A DNA stretch of 7,771 nt from NCBI GenBank assembly GCA_031275035.1, contig JAISPH010000202.1, forward strand, positions 1 through 7,771, read 5' to 3'. Positions 1 through 6,089 of the stretch are shown here, in pieces; position 1 is the stretch's first letter; every line of letters starts with the position of its first letter. The notes under the pieces are model-generated. The model had not been told where the DNA came from and did not search any database. It saw nothing but the letters and a program-made list of their open reading frames with translations. A program made the translations under genes and the position numbers. The DNA comes from Treponema sp. Its GTDB lineage: Bacteria; Spirochaetota; Spirochaetia; Treponematales; Breznakiellaceae.

Positions 1-3
1 TTT

Positions 4-318
4 ATGAATACCTATAACAAAATAAAAAAGAATTTCCACAATATGTTCCGCCGGCTTTTCGGCGGCGGAGCGGCGCAGCTGCACCTCCAGGACGGCAACC
101 ATGTGCTGGAATCGGGGATAACCAAGGTACTATCGGTACGGATTGAAAACGAAGACGCCGCCGCCGATACGGGGTTTCCCGGGGAGATCTTTGAAGAAGA
201 AGAAGTAGAGGCGGAGGAAGGCCGGGAGCTTCCCATCGGCGTGGATGACCCCGCTCTGGTAAGCGATGCGGAACTGAGACCCATCAGGGCGGGAAGATCC
301 TCCGGTTCTGAAGCATAA
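4..318 (+). CDS. Small acidic hypothetical protein
   Basis: I do not recognise this 104-residue protein. The N-terminus is basic (Lys/Arg-rich, about residues 6-18) and contains a Gly run (20-22). The middle is polar, and residues 62-73 are a strongly acidic stretch (FEEEEVEAEEG-like). There is no signal peptide, membrane span or recognisable motif. The ATG lies three bases from the window edge, so the true start may be further upstream and no ribosome binding site can be judged. An internal ATG at 43 is a possible alternative. The stop is 10 bases before the next start on the same strand, so co-transcription with the YhhN gene is likely. The compositional split (basic head, acidic tail) would suit a soluble protein with a flexible charged tail, but no function can be assigned. 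Confidence 0.5.
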   Translation: MNTYNKIKKNFHNMFRRLFGGGAAQLHLQDGNHVLESGITKVLSVRIENEDAAADTGFPGEIFEEEEVEAEEGRELPIGVDDPALVSDAELRPIRAGRSSGSEA

Positions 319-328
319 TGGAGTTGCG

Positions 329-976
329 ATGAGTTTATCCGCCAAAACAGCGCTGGCCCTGTTCGTCCTTGTTTCGCTGCTGCACCTGATCGCTATTCTG
401 CTGGGAAGGGAAACGTTCAGAAAAATAACCAAGGTCTTCCTGATGCCGCCGCTGATCTTTTTTTACGCCGCGGCGGCAAAGAATGTCCTGGCCGTCGTCC
501 TGCTGGGGGCGGTCTTCGGCTGGTTTGGGGATATTCTGCTTATCAGAACAGGCGATAAACGGTTCTTTATCCTGGGGCTTTCCGGCTTTCTGCTGGGGCA
601 CCTCTGTTATATTTTCTCGATGCTGTTCTTCACCGGCGCTTTGCACATACCGGCCCTGATCGTTTCCGCGGTCCTTGCGGCGCCTTTGTGGTTTCTCGTA
701 AACAGGGTCCTCAATCCCGGTCCCGGTATGCGTATCCCCGTAAAGATCTATAGCATTATCATTGAGCTGATGATCCTCAGCGCCCTTCAGCTTATGCTGT
801 ACCGGCGGGATCTTCCAGGCCTTCTGGCCTTTACCGGGGGCATTTTCTTTGGCGTATCGGACAGTATCCTGGGTTATTATACCTTCAGGACCCTGCCCCG
901 GTACGGCAACCTCCCCGTCATGCTGAGCTATATCACCGGCCAGGGCTGTATCCTCGCCGGCCTGGCATACTGCTAA
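329..976 (+). CDS. YhhN family membrane protein, probable lysoplasmalogenase
   Basis: This 215-residue protein is almost entirely hydrophobic, with about seven or eight membrane helices, as in the YhhN/TMEM86 family. Family members characterised in animals and bacteria cleave the vinyl-ether bond of lysoplasmalogens, releasing a fatty aldehyde. Two family signatures are visible: GD at 67-68 followed by FxxGLxGFLxGHxxY (residues 80-94), and SDS at 177-179 followed by a Tyr/Phe-rich helix. The C-terminal YITGQ segment (201-205) also fits. The conserved acids D68 and D178 are the likely catalytic or structural pair. The start is supported by a GGAG at 320-323, five bases before the ATG. The gene probably shares a transcript with the small acidic gene upstream. 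A role in plasmalogen turnover fits an anaerobe, but substrate specificity is inferred from the family. Confidence 0.9.
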   Translation: MSLSAKTALALFVLVSLLHLIAILLGRETFRKITKVFLMPPLIFFYAAAAKNVLAVVLLGAVFGWFGDILLIRTGDKRFFILGLSGFLLGHLCYIFSMLFFTGALHIPALIVSAVLAAPLWFLVNRVLNPGPGMRIPVKIYSIIIELMILSALQLMLYRRDLPGLLAFTGGIFFGVSDSILGYYTFRTLPRYGNLPVMLSYITGQGCILAGLAYC

Positions 977-1059
977 AACTTCCCCGGATTCTGCGCTTAA
1001 AAACCATCCCGCCGGGCCGTTACCGGACCTGTCCGGGGACCCGCCGGTTCCAGGCGGCC
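977..1059. other. Convergent intergenic gap with two short inverted repeats
   Basis: The gap separates the ends of the YhhN gene (plus) and the SpoIID gene (minus). It contains CCGGA (1023-1027) pairing with TCCGG (1032-1036) and CCGCC (1041-1045) pairing with GGCGG (1053-1057). Neither is followed by a T-run on either strand, so these are not canonical intrinsic terminators. They may be weak or Rho-assisted stop signals, or simply a product of the GC-rich base composition. Confidence 0.25.
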
Positions 1060-3051
1060 CTACTCCCCGGAAATGCGGGAACTAAGCCTGGCCCGGGGAT
1101 AGTAGTGCCTCAATATTTCTTCCGCGCCGTACCCCGCCCCGGCCATTCCCGCGGCGCCGCTTTGATCCAGGCCGACCCCGTGGCCGTAACCCGCCCCCTG
1201 AAAAATAAAAAACTCCGGGGAGCCGTCTTTTCCCAGGAGGGCGTTGATTGCGATAAGGTTGCTCCGCAGCCCCCCCAGGCAGTACCGTATCCTGTCGCCG
1301 TCTATAAAAACAGTTCCTTCGCTGCCCCGGATCTCCACCCTGTTGACCCGGCCGGAAATGCCCCGGCCCCGGCTTATCACCCCAAGGACCTTTCCCACGG
1401 GGCCGGCTCCGGCGGCCCGGCGGCCTATATCCTCCGCGGAGACCCAGCGTTCCCAGCGATACGCCTCGGGATAGTGGAGATTCTCCGCCGACGAATAGGA
1501 CGGAACCCGTTCCCGTATCCACCGGACCAGCTGATCCGGCGGCAGGGGCCGTTTCCGCCCCGGCGTCAGCAGATCCGGCACGGCGGTCATAAAGGCGTCG
1601 TAACCCCATACGGAAAGGCTGTCCTCGCTGTAGCCGCCGTGGTTGGCGGAATAGTAGGCCCTCAGGGGCCGGCCCCCCGCCTCAAGATATATTCCCCGGG
1701 TAGCGTCTACGGCGGCGGTGGTCTCCTCCCGCTCAACTCCGATTCCCCGGTAGGCGGCGGAGAGCGCCGAACCGTAAAGGTCGAAGCCCTTTTCGGCATT
1801 GGCCCCCAGATAGGCCAGGGTATAGGACCGGGCGGCGACGGCCTGGGCCTTCAGGGCCTCCGCGGGCCAGAAATAGGGCAGTTCCGATGGGACCACTCCG
1901 TAGAGGTACTCTTCAATGTTGAGGATATTGATCAGCGTAATCCCCGGAGGGGCGGACCGGAATTCGAGGCTGCCCCGGTAGGAACGGTTCACCGGAGCCG
2001 CGGCCCCGACGGTGGAGGAACTTTCCCCATCGTCGTAGCTCAGGGTAAGCGGTCCCGGCGCGGAGAAGAGGACCCGCCCTTCCTGATCCTCCGCCGCAAT
2101 AAAGCCCCCCTCCAGGGGCCGTATCCAGAACTGTTCCGAAGCCCCGCCGGTAAGAACCGCGGCGGGAAAACCGGGCTCCCCGTTTCCCCTGAGGGTCCAG
2201 CTTCCGCCGGTCTTTACCGGGATGAGGGGACATTCCTCGATAAGGGCTATCCGTACCTGGACCAGCCCCTTCTCCGCCGGCGGTTTTACCCTGGGAGGAT
2301 CCGCATCGATCCTGACCCCGTGGGGGACCTCCGCCGTTTTGGGAAGCCGCCGGCGGCATTCGCCGAGGAGGGAGCCGATTTCTTCCCTTTGGGGAAAGCT
2401 CCCGGCGGCCCGGTCCAGGTAACCGAGGGCCTCCCGGTACTGTCCGCGGTCAAAGAGCAGACGGCCCAGGGGAAAGAGGGCCTCCGCAAAGGCCGGATCC
2501 TGGCCGAGGCAGGTTTTAAAACATTCCTCGGCCCCGGCGGGGTCCCGGGACATAAGCAGGCCCCCGAGAAAAAACCAGGCCGGGGGCCGGAACTCCTCAA
2601 GGGCAAGACTCTCCCGCAGCAGAGCCGCCGCCCGCTCCTCATCCCCCCGGCCCCGGCAGAGCAGGGCCTGGTAGAAACGGAGCTCCCCGCCGGCATCCGG
2701 GACATCGAGCCGGGGCAGCAGGGCCGCCGCTTCGTCATAGTTTCCCCCAAGGCAGAGGGTAATGAAGAGTTCCCTGATATCGTAAGGATCTTCCCGGGTC
2801 TCAGCCATGACCCGCAGCAGATCCGCGGCGGACGCGTTATCCCCCCGCTCAAGGTACAGAAAGACAAGCTGGTTTTGCAGATCCCCGTTGTCCGGTTTTT
2901 TGCGAAGCAGATCTTCAAGGAGCGCTATGCTTTCCTCAATGCGCCCCCCGTAGTACGCGTCCACGGCCTTTTCCGCCTGGGAAATCCGGGAACCGCAGGC
3001 AAGGATAAAAAACAAGGACAGGAAAGCCAAAGGCTGAAAACGAAGATCCAT
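1060..3051 (-). CDS. TPR-SpoIID/LytB domain lipoprotein (probable peptidoglycan lytic transglycosylase)
   Basis: A 663-residue envelope protein. A hydrophobic signal peptide ends in an ILA-C lipobox, so Cys19 should be lipidated. Residues 25-235 are amphipathic helical repeats of TPR type (for example the A..CF.....DP.F.EA..PLG.LLF..G.Y.EAL motifs around 174-210). A linker and beta-rich region follows to about 355. The SpoIID/LytB domain runs from about 358 to 655. It shows EYLYGVVPSELP (381-392), the EALKAQAVAARSY motif (398-410), an AVDATRGI segment (447-454), SANHGGYSEDSLSVWG (468-483) and GYGHGVGLDQSGAAGMA (621-637). SpoIID enzymes cleave glycan strands that lack stem peptides; Glu390 matches the position of the catalytic Glu. 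An in-frame stop just upstream fixes the ATG as the first available start; the ribosome binding site is weak. It lies 57 bases downstream of the vWA gene, probably in the same operon. Sporulation is not implied, since the domain is common in non-sporulating bacteria. Confidence 0.93.
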   Translation of the reverse strand: MDLRFQPLAFLSLFFILACGSRISQAEKAVDAYYGGRIEESIALLEDLLRKKPDNGDLQNQLVFLYLERGDNASAADLLRVMAETREDPYDIRELFITLCLGGNYDEAAALLPRLDVPDAGGELRFYQALLCRGRGDEERAAALLRESLALEEFRPPAWFFLGGLLMSRDPAGAEECFKTCLGQDPAFAEALFPLGRLLFDRGQYREALGYLDRAAGSFPQREEIGSLLGECRRRLPKTAEVPHGVRIDADPPRVKPPAEKGLVQVRIALIEECPLIPVKTGGSWTLRGNGEPGFPAAVLTGGASEQFWIRPLEGGFIAAEDQEGRVLFSAPGPLTLSYDDGESSSTVGAAAPVNRSYRGSLEFRSAPPGITLINILNIEEYLYGVVPSELPYFWPAEALKAQAVAARSYTLAYLGANAEKGFDLYGSALSAAYRGIGVEREETTAAVDATRGIYLEAGGRPLRAYYSANHGGYSEDSLSVWGYDAFMTAVPDLLTPGRKRPLPPDQLVRWIRERVPSYSSAENLHYPEAYRWERWVSAEDIGRRAAGAGPVGKVLGVISRGRGISGRVNRVEIRGSEGTVFIDGDRIRYCLGGLRSNLIAINALLGKDGSPEFFIFQGAGYGHGVGLDQSGAAGMAGAGYGAEEILRHYYPRARLSSRISGE

Positions 3052-3108
3052 CGGGCAATTTTACCCCAAAAGCCGGGACAGATCCACGCCCGCAGGCCGC
3101 GGCGGCCT

Positions 3109-4260
3109 TCATCCTGCAATGATCGTGATCTTCCTGCCGTTTTTTAACTGTAGTTCGGTATTTCTTAAAGGGTACGTCCCGGCCTTCCCGTAGGAGGATT
3201 TGTCCGCAAACCCCCCGCCGTCGAGGACGCGGAGCCTTAACCCCGAAAAGCTCCGCTCGATACGGAAGAGCCCCGCATCCGCGCCGCCGATACCGTCCAG
3301 GGCCGCCGCCGCGGAATTGAGGGTAAGCCCCCCAAAGGGAACAAGCTTCCGTTCCAGCGTATCCTTGCCGTCGCTCAGGGTAAGCGTCACCGGAAGGAAC
3401 GCGCGGATAAGGAACACCAAGAGCACCGCAAACAGGATGAGAACCAGCACGGCGGCGGCGGCCAAAACCGGGGCGGGAACGCTGAGGGCCGCGGCGGCTC
3501 CGGTCAGAAAGACGGGCAGAGCCGAAGTGTTCTCCGCCGGGGGGATCGTCTCTCCTGCCGCAGCGGCAGCCGCCTCCCGGAGCGCCGCCTCCTCGTCAAC
3601 CTTTTCGGCATAGGCGTCGAGCCGCAGATCCGAGAGCTCCGTACCGGTATTCTGATACACCGAACCCTCCACCGCCCGGGCTATCTTTTCCGCATCGGTG
3701 CCGGAACCAATGCCAATCACATAGAGAAACCACCCGCCCTTGGAGATTTTCTCGCCAATGGAGCGGAACCTTTCGTCCAGGCTTAAATCCTTCCCCGCAT
3801 AGGGACTTTGGGGAGGGGGCGTGTTTTTCCCGTCGGTGATAAAAAGAATAAGCTGCCTGGCCCCGGGCTCCCTGCGGCGTTCAAGCAGTTCCGCAAGTTT
3901 TTCCATGGCGATCCCGATATCGGTATAGTCGTCATCCGCTTCGAGCTTCCGCAGATCATCCCGGAGGGCGGCCTTTGCCGCATCGGAATCAATGGTCCGG
4001 GAAAAACGATCCGCCGCGGAATTGCCAAACGCGATCAAAGTAAAGCTGTCCCCGGTTTGGAGCAGGCCGCCGATTACCTCCTCTTCAAGATAATCCTGGA
4101 CATTGACGAATTTCCGTTCCTCATTCATGCTCCCGGAAACGTCGAGGATGACCCAGATATCCCGCTTTGCAGCGTCCTGGCCGGGCTGGGTTTGGGCCGG
4201 AACAAGCGCCGGAAAAAGGATCAGGACAAAAACCGCAGACAGCAATGCGCACTTTTTCAT
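3109..4260 (-). CDS. vWA-domain membrane protein with signal peptide and C-terminal membrane anchor
   Basis: Predicted to be 383 residues from the ATG at 4260. This start is preceded by GAGG six bases away and gives a classical MKK signal peptide (likely cleaved after VPA, residue 22). An ATG five codons earlier (4275) lacks a ribosome binding site. Residues 34-215 are a von Willebrand factor A domain with a complete metal-ion (MIDAS) site: DVSGS (D40, S42, S44), the Thr at 113, and ITDG with D143. An Ala-rich linker leads to a single strong membrane helix (about 262-289). About 94 beta-rich residues follow that I cannot assign. With a cleaved signal peptide, the vWA domain would sit in the periplasm and the tail in the cytoplasm. 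vWA domains bind protein partners through the metal. The neighbouring SpoIID lipoprotein is the obvious candidate partner, but that is inference from gene order. Confidence 0.92.
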   Translation of the reverse strand: MKKCALLSAVFVLILFPALVPAQTQPGQDAAKRDIWVILDVSGSMNEERKFVNVQDYLEEEVIGGLLQTGDSFTLIAFGNSAADRFSRTIDSDAAKAALRDDLRKLEADDDYTDIGIAMEKLAELLERRREPGARQLILFITDGKNTPPPQSPYAGKDLSLDERFRSIGEKISKGGWFLYVIGIGSGTDAEKIARAVEGSVYQNTGTELSDLRLDAYAEKVDEEAALREAAAAAAGETIPPAENTSALPVFLTGAAAALSVPAPVLAAAAVLVLILFAVLLVFLIRAFLPVTLTLSDGKDTLERKLVPFGGLTLNSAAAALDGIGGADAGLFRIERSFSGLRLRVLDGGGFADKSSYGKAGTYPLRNTELQLKNGRKITIIAG

Positions 4261-4374
4261 AGAAGACCTCGTCATATCAGGATAACTCCCGTCAAAGGCG
4301 GGTTTTGGTCATCGAACTCCGGCGCGGATAACCGGTCATGTATAAAAACCAGAGGGCAAAACAGAAAAAGTTGA

Positions 4375-4683
4375 TCAGCGATTATGCAAAATAGCGTCTA
4401 TTTCCCTTTCAAAAACCAATAAAATTCTCTCTTTTTTATACTGTATTTCAGCCTCCTGTTCCAGAGAAACGCCGCCTGTATCCTGAAAAAATACTAAAGG
4501 ATCGACATTAAGAGCTTCGGCTATTCTTTCGATTGTAGAAAGTTTGGGGACGTTTCTGTAAATTTCCATTAGTCCGATATAACTAGTCGCCGTATTGCAC
4601 GCCTCAGCCAGTTTTTCCTGGGAAAATCCCTTTTCTTTACGTATACGCTTAATATTATCAATAACAAGCCGTTCCAAATGCAT
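4375..4683 (-). CDS. XRE-family HTH transcriptional regulator (XRE1)
   Basis: A 102-residue protein. Residues 7-62 form a five-helix Cro/cI-type HTH domain: IKRIRKEKGFSQEKLAEACN (helices 1-2), TSYIGLMEI (recognition helix about 32-41), VPKLSTIERIAEALNVDP (helices 4-5). Residues 74-98 are a charged amphipathic helix that could mediate dimerisation. The usual SxIExG turn after the recognition helix is altered to LMEIYRN, so contacts may differ from standard family members. The gene is visibly more AT-rich than the vWA and SpoIID genes that follow it on the same strand, suggesting a different origin or relaxed composition. The ATG has only a weak upstream ribosome binding site. It is divergent from the orphan lipoprotein gene across a 160-base AT-rich gap and lies 114 bases upstream of the vWA gene, so it could control either side. 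It is paralogous in style to XRE2. Confidence 0.9.
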   Translation of the reverse strand: MHLERLVIDNIKRIRKEKGFSQEKLAEACNTATSYIGLMEIYRNVPKLSTIERIAEALNVDPLVFFQDTGGVSLEQEAEIQYKKERILLVFEREIDAILHNR

Positions 4684-4693
4684 TTCTATATTA

Positions 4694-4773
4694 TTATTGA
4701 TATAAAATAAAAAAAGTTATTGATAAACATGCTATATCTTTATATCATATCTACTATAATTTACGATTATTGA
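4694..4773 (+). repeat. TTATTGATA repeats, candidate XRE1 operators
   Basis: The word TTATTGATA occurs at 4694-4702 and 4717-4725 (23 bases apart, close to two helical turns). A third, shorter copy, TTATTGA, occurs at 4767-4773, and an inverted half copy TATCAA at 4784-4789. All lie in the gap between XRE1 and the divergent lipoprotein gene. The second copy contains the -35 hexamer of the candidate lipoprotein promoter. Regulator binding is inferred; the AT-rich background makes chance repeats more likely than usual. Confidence 0.4.
4720..4748 (+). promoter_or_regulatory. Candidate sigma-70 promoter for the orphan lipoprotein
   Basis: TTGATA (4720-4725) and TATCAT (4743-4748) are separated by 17 bases and match the consensus in 10 of 12 positions. 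Transcription would start near 4755, giving a leader of about 90 bases before the ATG at 4844. A weaker alternative closer to the gene is TTGTAT (4781-4786) with TATAGA (4804-4809), also spaced by 17. A perfect TATAAT at 4755-4760 has no usable -35. Confidence 0.4.
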
Positions 4774-4843
4774 ACATAAATTGTATCAAAAATCCAAGAT
4801 TCGTATAGAAAAGTATACAGTATTTTTAAGGGGGAAAATTCTT

Positions 4844-5737
4844 ATGAAAAAACGCTGGGTTTTAACAGGAACAGCCGGTATTTTGCTGGTGTCGGCTGTT
4901 GTATTTATGGGCTGTAATAATGGAACAACCGCTTCGCCGCCCCAAAGCAGGGAGTACATAGGCGCTTCAAGCGATGGAGCAATATATGTGGTGAGGATTA
5001 CCGGGAACAACTATGAATTGGTTCTTTTTAAGACTGATGGGACTGTCAAAACATCTACCGGCGCCTTTACCGGCGGCGGCGATTCGGCGCTCGTACTTGC
5101 GCCTACAGTCGCACCGGCGTCAACTATAGAAGTAACGGTAAACGACCAGGGAATAAACAGCATAACAGGAAGCATCACGTTTGACGACGGCTCCTCCGAA
5201 TCTGCCCCATCGGGGGTAACGCCGCAGGAGGGTATTTTTAAGGATGTCCAGTTGTACCGGATAACCGGATGGAGCCAGGAAAGCGGTGATGAAAAGAGCG
5301 GGGGGGCGGATGGATTTACGAACTATATGGGCGGCGGCGGGGTTCAAGCGCTTACGTTCAGGATAGGTAACATTGAGGCGTCCGGGCCCAGTACGCAATA
5401 CAAATCTCTCCCCGGAGCAACCGGTTCCATATCGGCGGACGGCAAGCTTACCATGAACCTTCCCGCATTTATTGACGACGCATACCTGTTTGACATGTCC
5501 AATCTCCTTCCCGGTGTTAGAGGAGGTCTGTTTACCAGCGATCCGGCGGTTACCCCGGTCAGGGCCGGCGCTTCGCCAAGAACGCCAAGCGTCTTTATGT
5601 ATCTAAACAAGGCCGCCACATACGACGGGGTTAACTATGTCCGGGGATGGAACGTAGGCGGCGGTTTCCCGTTTAATTCCTCCACCTATAAAATCGTTTA
5701 TGATCTTGAAGGGAACATCGCCGATCTGACTCCCTAA
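4844..5737 (+). CDS. Orphan lipoprotein of unknown function
   Basis: A predicted 297-residue lipoprotein that I do not recognise. The ATG at 4844 has a strong AAGGGGG ribosome binding site nine bases upstream and gives a textbook MKKRW signal peptide ending in FMG-C, so Cys24 should be lipidated. Phe at -3 is tolerated by spirochaete lipoboxes. An in-frame TTG at 4781 would bury the signal peptide and is less likely. The mature part is rich in Gly, Ser, Thr and Asp with alternating hydrophobic residues, suggesting an all-beta fold. An early segment (about 37-70: REYIG, IYVVRITGNNYELVLF) looks like a short beta meander, and residues 156-166 are a Gly-rich loop. No catalytic motif is apparent. 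It is divergently transcribed from XRE1, which is its probable regulator. It probably sits in the periplasm or on the cell surface. Confidence 0.82.
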   Translation: MKKRWVLTGTAGILLVSAVVFMGCNNGTTASPPQSREYIGASSDGAIYVVRITGNNYELVLFKTDGTVKTSTGAFTGGGDSALVLAPTVAPASTIEVTVNDQGINSITGSITFDDGSSESAPSGVTPQEGIFKDVQLYRITGWSQESGDEKSGGADGFTNYMGGGGVQALTFRIGNIEASGPSTQYKSLPGATGSISADGKLTMNLPAFIDDAYLFDMSNLLPGVRGGLFTSDPAVTPVRAGASPRTPSVFMYLNKAATYDGVNYVRGWNVGGGFPFNSSTYKIVYDLEGNIADLTP

Positions 5738-5755
5738 GGCGGGAATACCGCCGGA

Positions 5756-5779
5756 CCCGCCCTGAAGCCGGCGGGCGGG
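5756..5779 (+). other. GC-rich inverted repeat after the lipoprotein gene
   Basis: CCCGCCC (5756-5762) and GGGCGGG (5773-5779) are perfect 7-base arms around a 10-base loop, starting 19 bases after the lipoprotein stop codon. No T-run follows. It may protect the mRNA 3' end or contribute to termination together with the next hairpin. Confidence 0.35.
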
Positions 5780-5796
5780 ATCGCGGATACAATTAT

Positions 5797-5831
5797 GCGC
5801 CGCCGTATAGCGGCGCGTAAATCCTTCTTTT
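5797..5831 (+). terminator. Possible intrinsic terminator for the lipoprotein gene
   Basis: GCGCCGC (5797-5803) pairs with GCGGCGC (5810-5816) around a 6-base loop. A pyrimidine-rich tract, TCCTTCTTTT, follows at 5822-5831. The tract starts several bases after the stem, so this is a weaker terminator than the one at 5984-6013, which would act as a backup. Confidence 0.4.
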
Positions 5832-5884
5832 CATTACCGGCCCAACGGGCTGATTGGAAGGCGGGGATCCATACCTATCGGGAC

Positions 5885-5916
5885 GACTCTCCCCGCTGCC
5901 TGCGGCGGGGAGAGTC
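5885..5916. other. Perfect 12-bp stem hairpin
   Basis: GACTCTCCCCGC (5885-5896) is exactly complementary to GCGGGGAGAGTC (5905-5916), with an 8-base loop TGCCTGCG. The stem is stable but has no T-run on either side, so it is not a standard intrinsic terminator. It immediately precedes the composite palindromic element starting at 5921 and may belong to it. Confidence 0.6.
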
Positions 5917-5920
5917 ATTG

Positions 5921-6076
5921 GACTTGTTCGATAACCCGGTTGGTTATCGCGGACTTTCGTCCGGCACAAGTCTCCCAAAAAACGTGGATTTCATTAAGAA
6001 ATCCACATTTTTTGTTGTTTTTAAGCGGTTGTTGGCGAACCTTGGTTCGGCAGAAACTGAAGTTTCTGAACAACTC
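5921..6076. repeat. Composite palindromic element: two three-way-junction units flanking a terminator
   Basis: Unit A (5921-5972) has closing arms GACTTGT/ACAAGTC (5921-5927/5966-5972) enclosing two adjacent hairpins: CGATAACC/GGTTATCG (5929-5936/5942-5949) and CGGAC/GTCCG (5950-5954/5959-5963). Unit B (6028-6074) has closing arms GTTGTT/AACAAC (6028-6033/6069-6074) enclosing CGAAC/GTTCG (6036-6040/6045-6049) and CAGAAAC/GTTTCTG (6051-6057/6062-6068). Read in reverse complement, B has the same order of elements as A. Its outer end GAGTTGTTC matches A's GACTTGTTC in 8 of 9 bases. The one mismatch is a paired C-G to G-C swap, and the small hairpins differ by a paired G-C to A-T swap. The whole is a quasi-palindrome centred near the terminator at 5984-6006. 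No target-site duplication or open reading frame of substance is visible. It could be a dispersed repeat, a MITE-like remnant or a structured RNA. Confidence 0.55.
5977..6013. terminator. Bidirectional intrinsic terminator between convergent genes
   Basis: GTGGATTTC (5984-5992) and GAAATCCAC (5998-6006) form a perfect 9-bp stem with a 5-base loop ATTAA. Six T's (6008-6013) follow on the plus strand and six A's (5977-5982) precede it, giving a T-run on the minus strand as well. It can end transcription of the lipoprotein gene from the left and of the outer-membrane protein gene (stop at 6090) from the right. Confidence 0.85.
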
Positions 6077-6089
6077 TATTAAACCGGCC

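Noticed and set aside
1105..3147. A 680-codon open frame on the plus strand opposite the SpoIID gene
   Set aside because: Its translation is Pro/Gly/Arg-rich with no domains, and it mirrors a clear TPR-SpoIID lipoprotein. Long antisense frames are expected opposite GC-biased genes.
4261..4275. Upstream ATG for the vWA protein
   Set aside because: No Shine-Dalgarno precedes it, while GAGG is correctly spaced before the ATG at 4260.
4288..4302. CCCG/CGGG hairpin followed by TTTT between XRE1 and the vWA gene
   Set aside because: Only four base pairs, and the T-run lies on the strand opposite to the flanking genes' transcription.
4755..4760. Perfect TATAAT on the plus strand
   Set aside because: No -35-like hexamer lies 16-18 bases upstream; it is probably a product of the AT-rich gap.
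4781..4843. TTG-initiated extension of the lipoprotein by 21 residues
   Set aside because: It would place a polar segment before the signal peptide, whereas the ATG at 4844 has a strong ribosome binding site and a normal lipoprotein leader.
5929..5972. Hammerhead-type ribozyme in the three-way junction
   Set aside because: The CUGANGA and GAAA core sequences are absent from the junction, which has almost no unpaired bases.
5795..6082. A 95-codon open frame across the lipoprotein-OMP spacer
   Set aside because: It has no ribosome binding site and its sequence is made of hairpin arms and the terminator, so it is a chance frame through the palindromic element. The same applies to the short minus-strand frames here, which share a CRTKVR string only because of the repeated hairpin.
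5911..6085. Insertion sequence or complete MITE
   Set aside because: The ends form imperfect inverted repeats, but no target-site duplication is seen and there is no transposase; kept only as one hypothesis for the composite palindrome.
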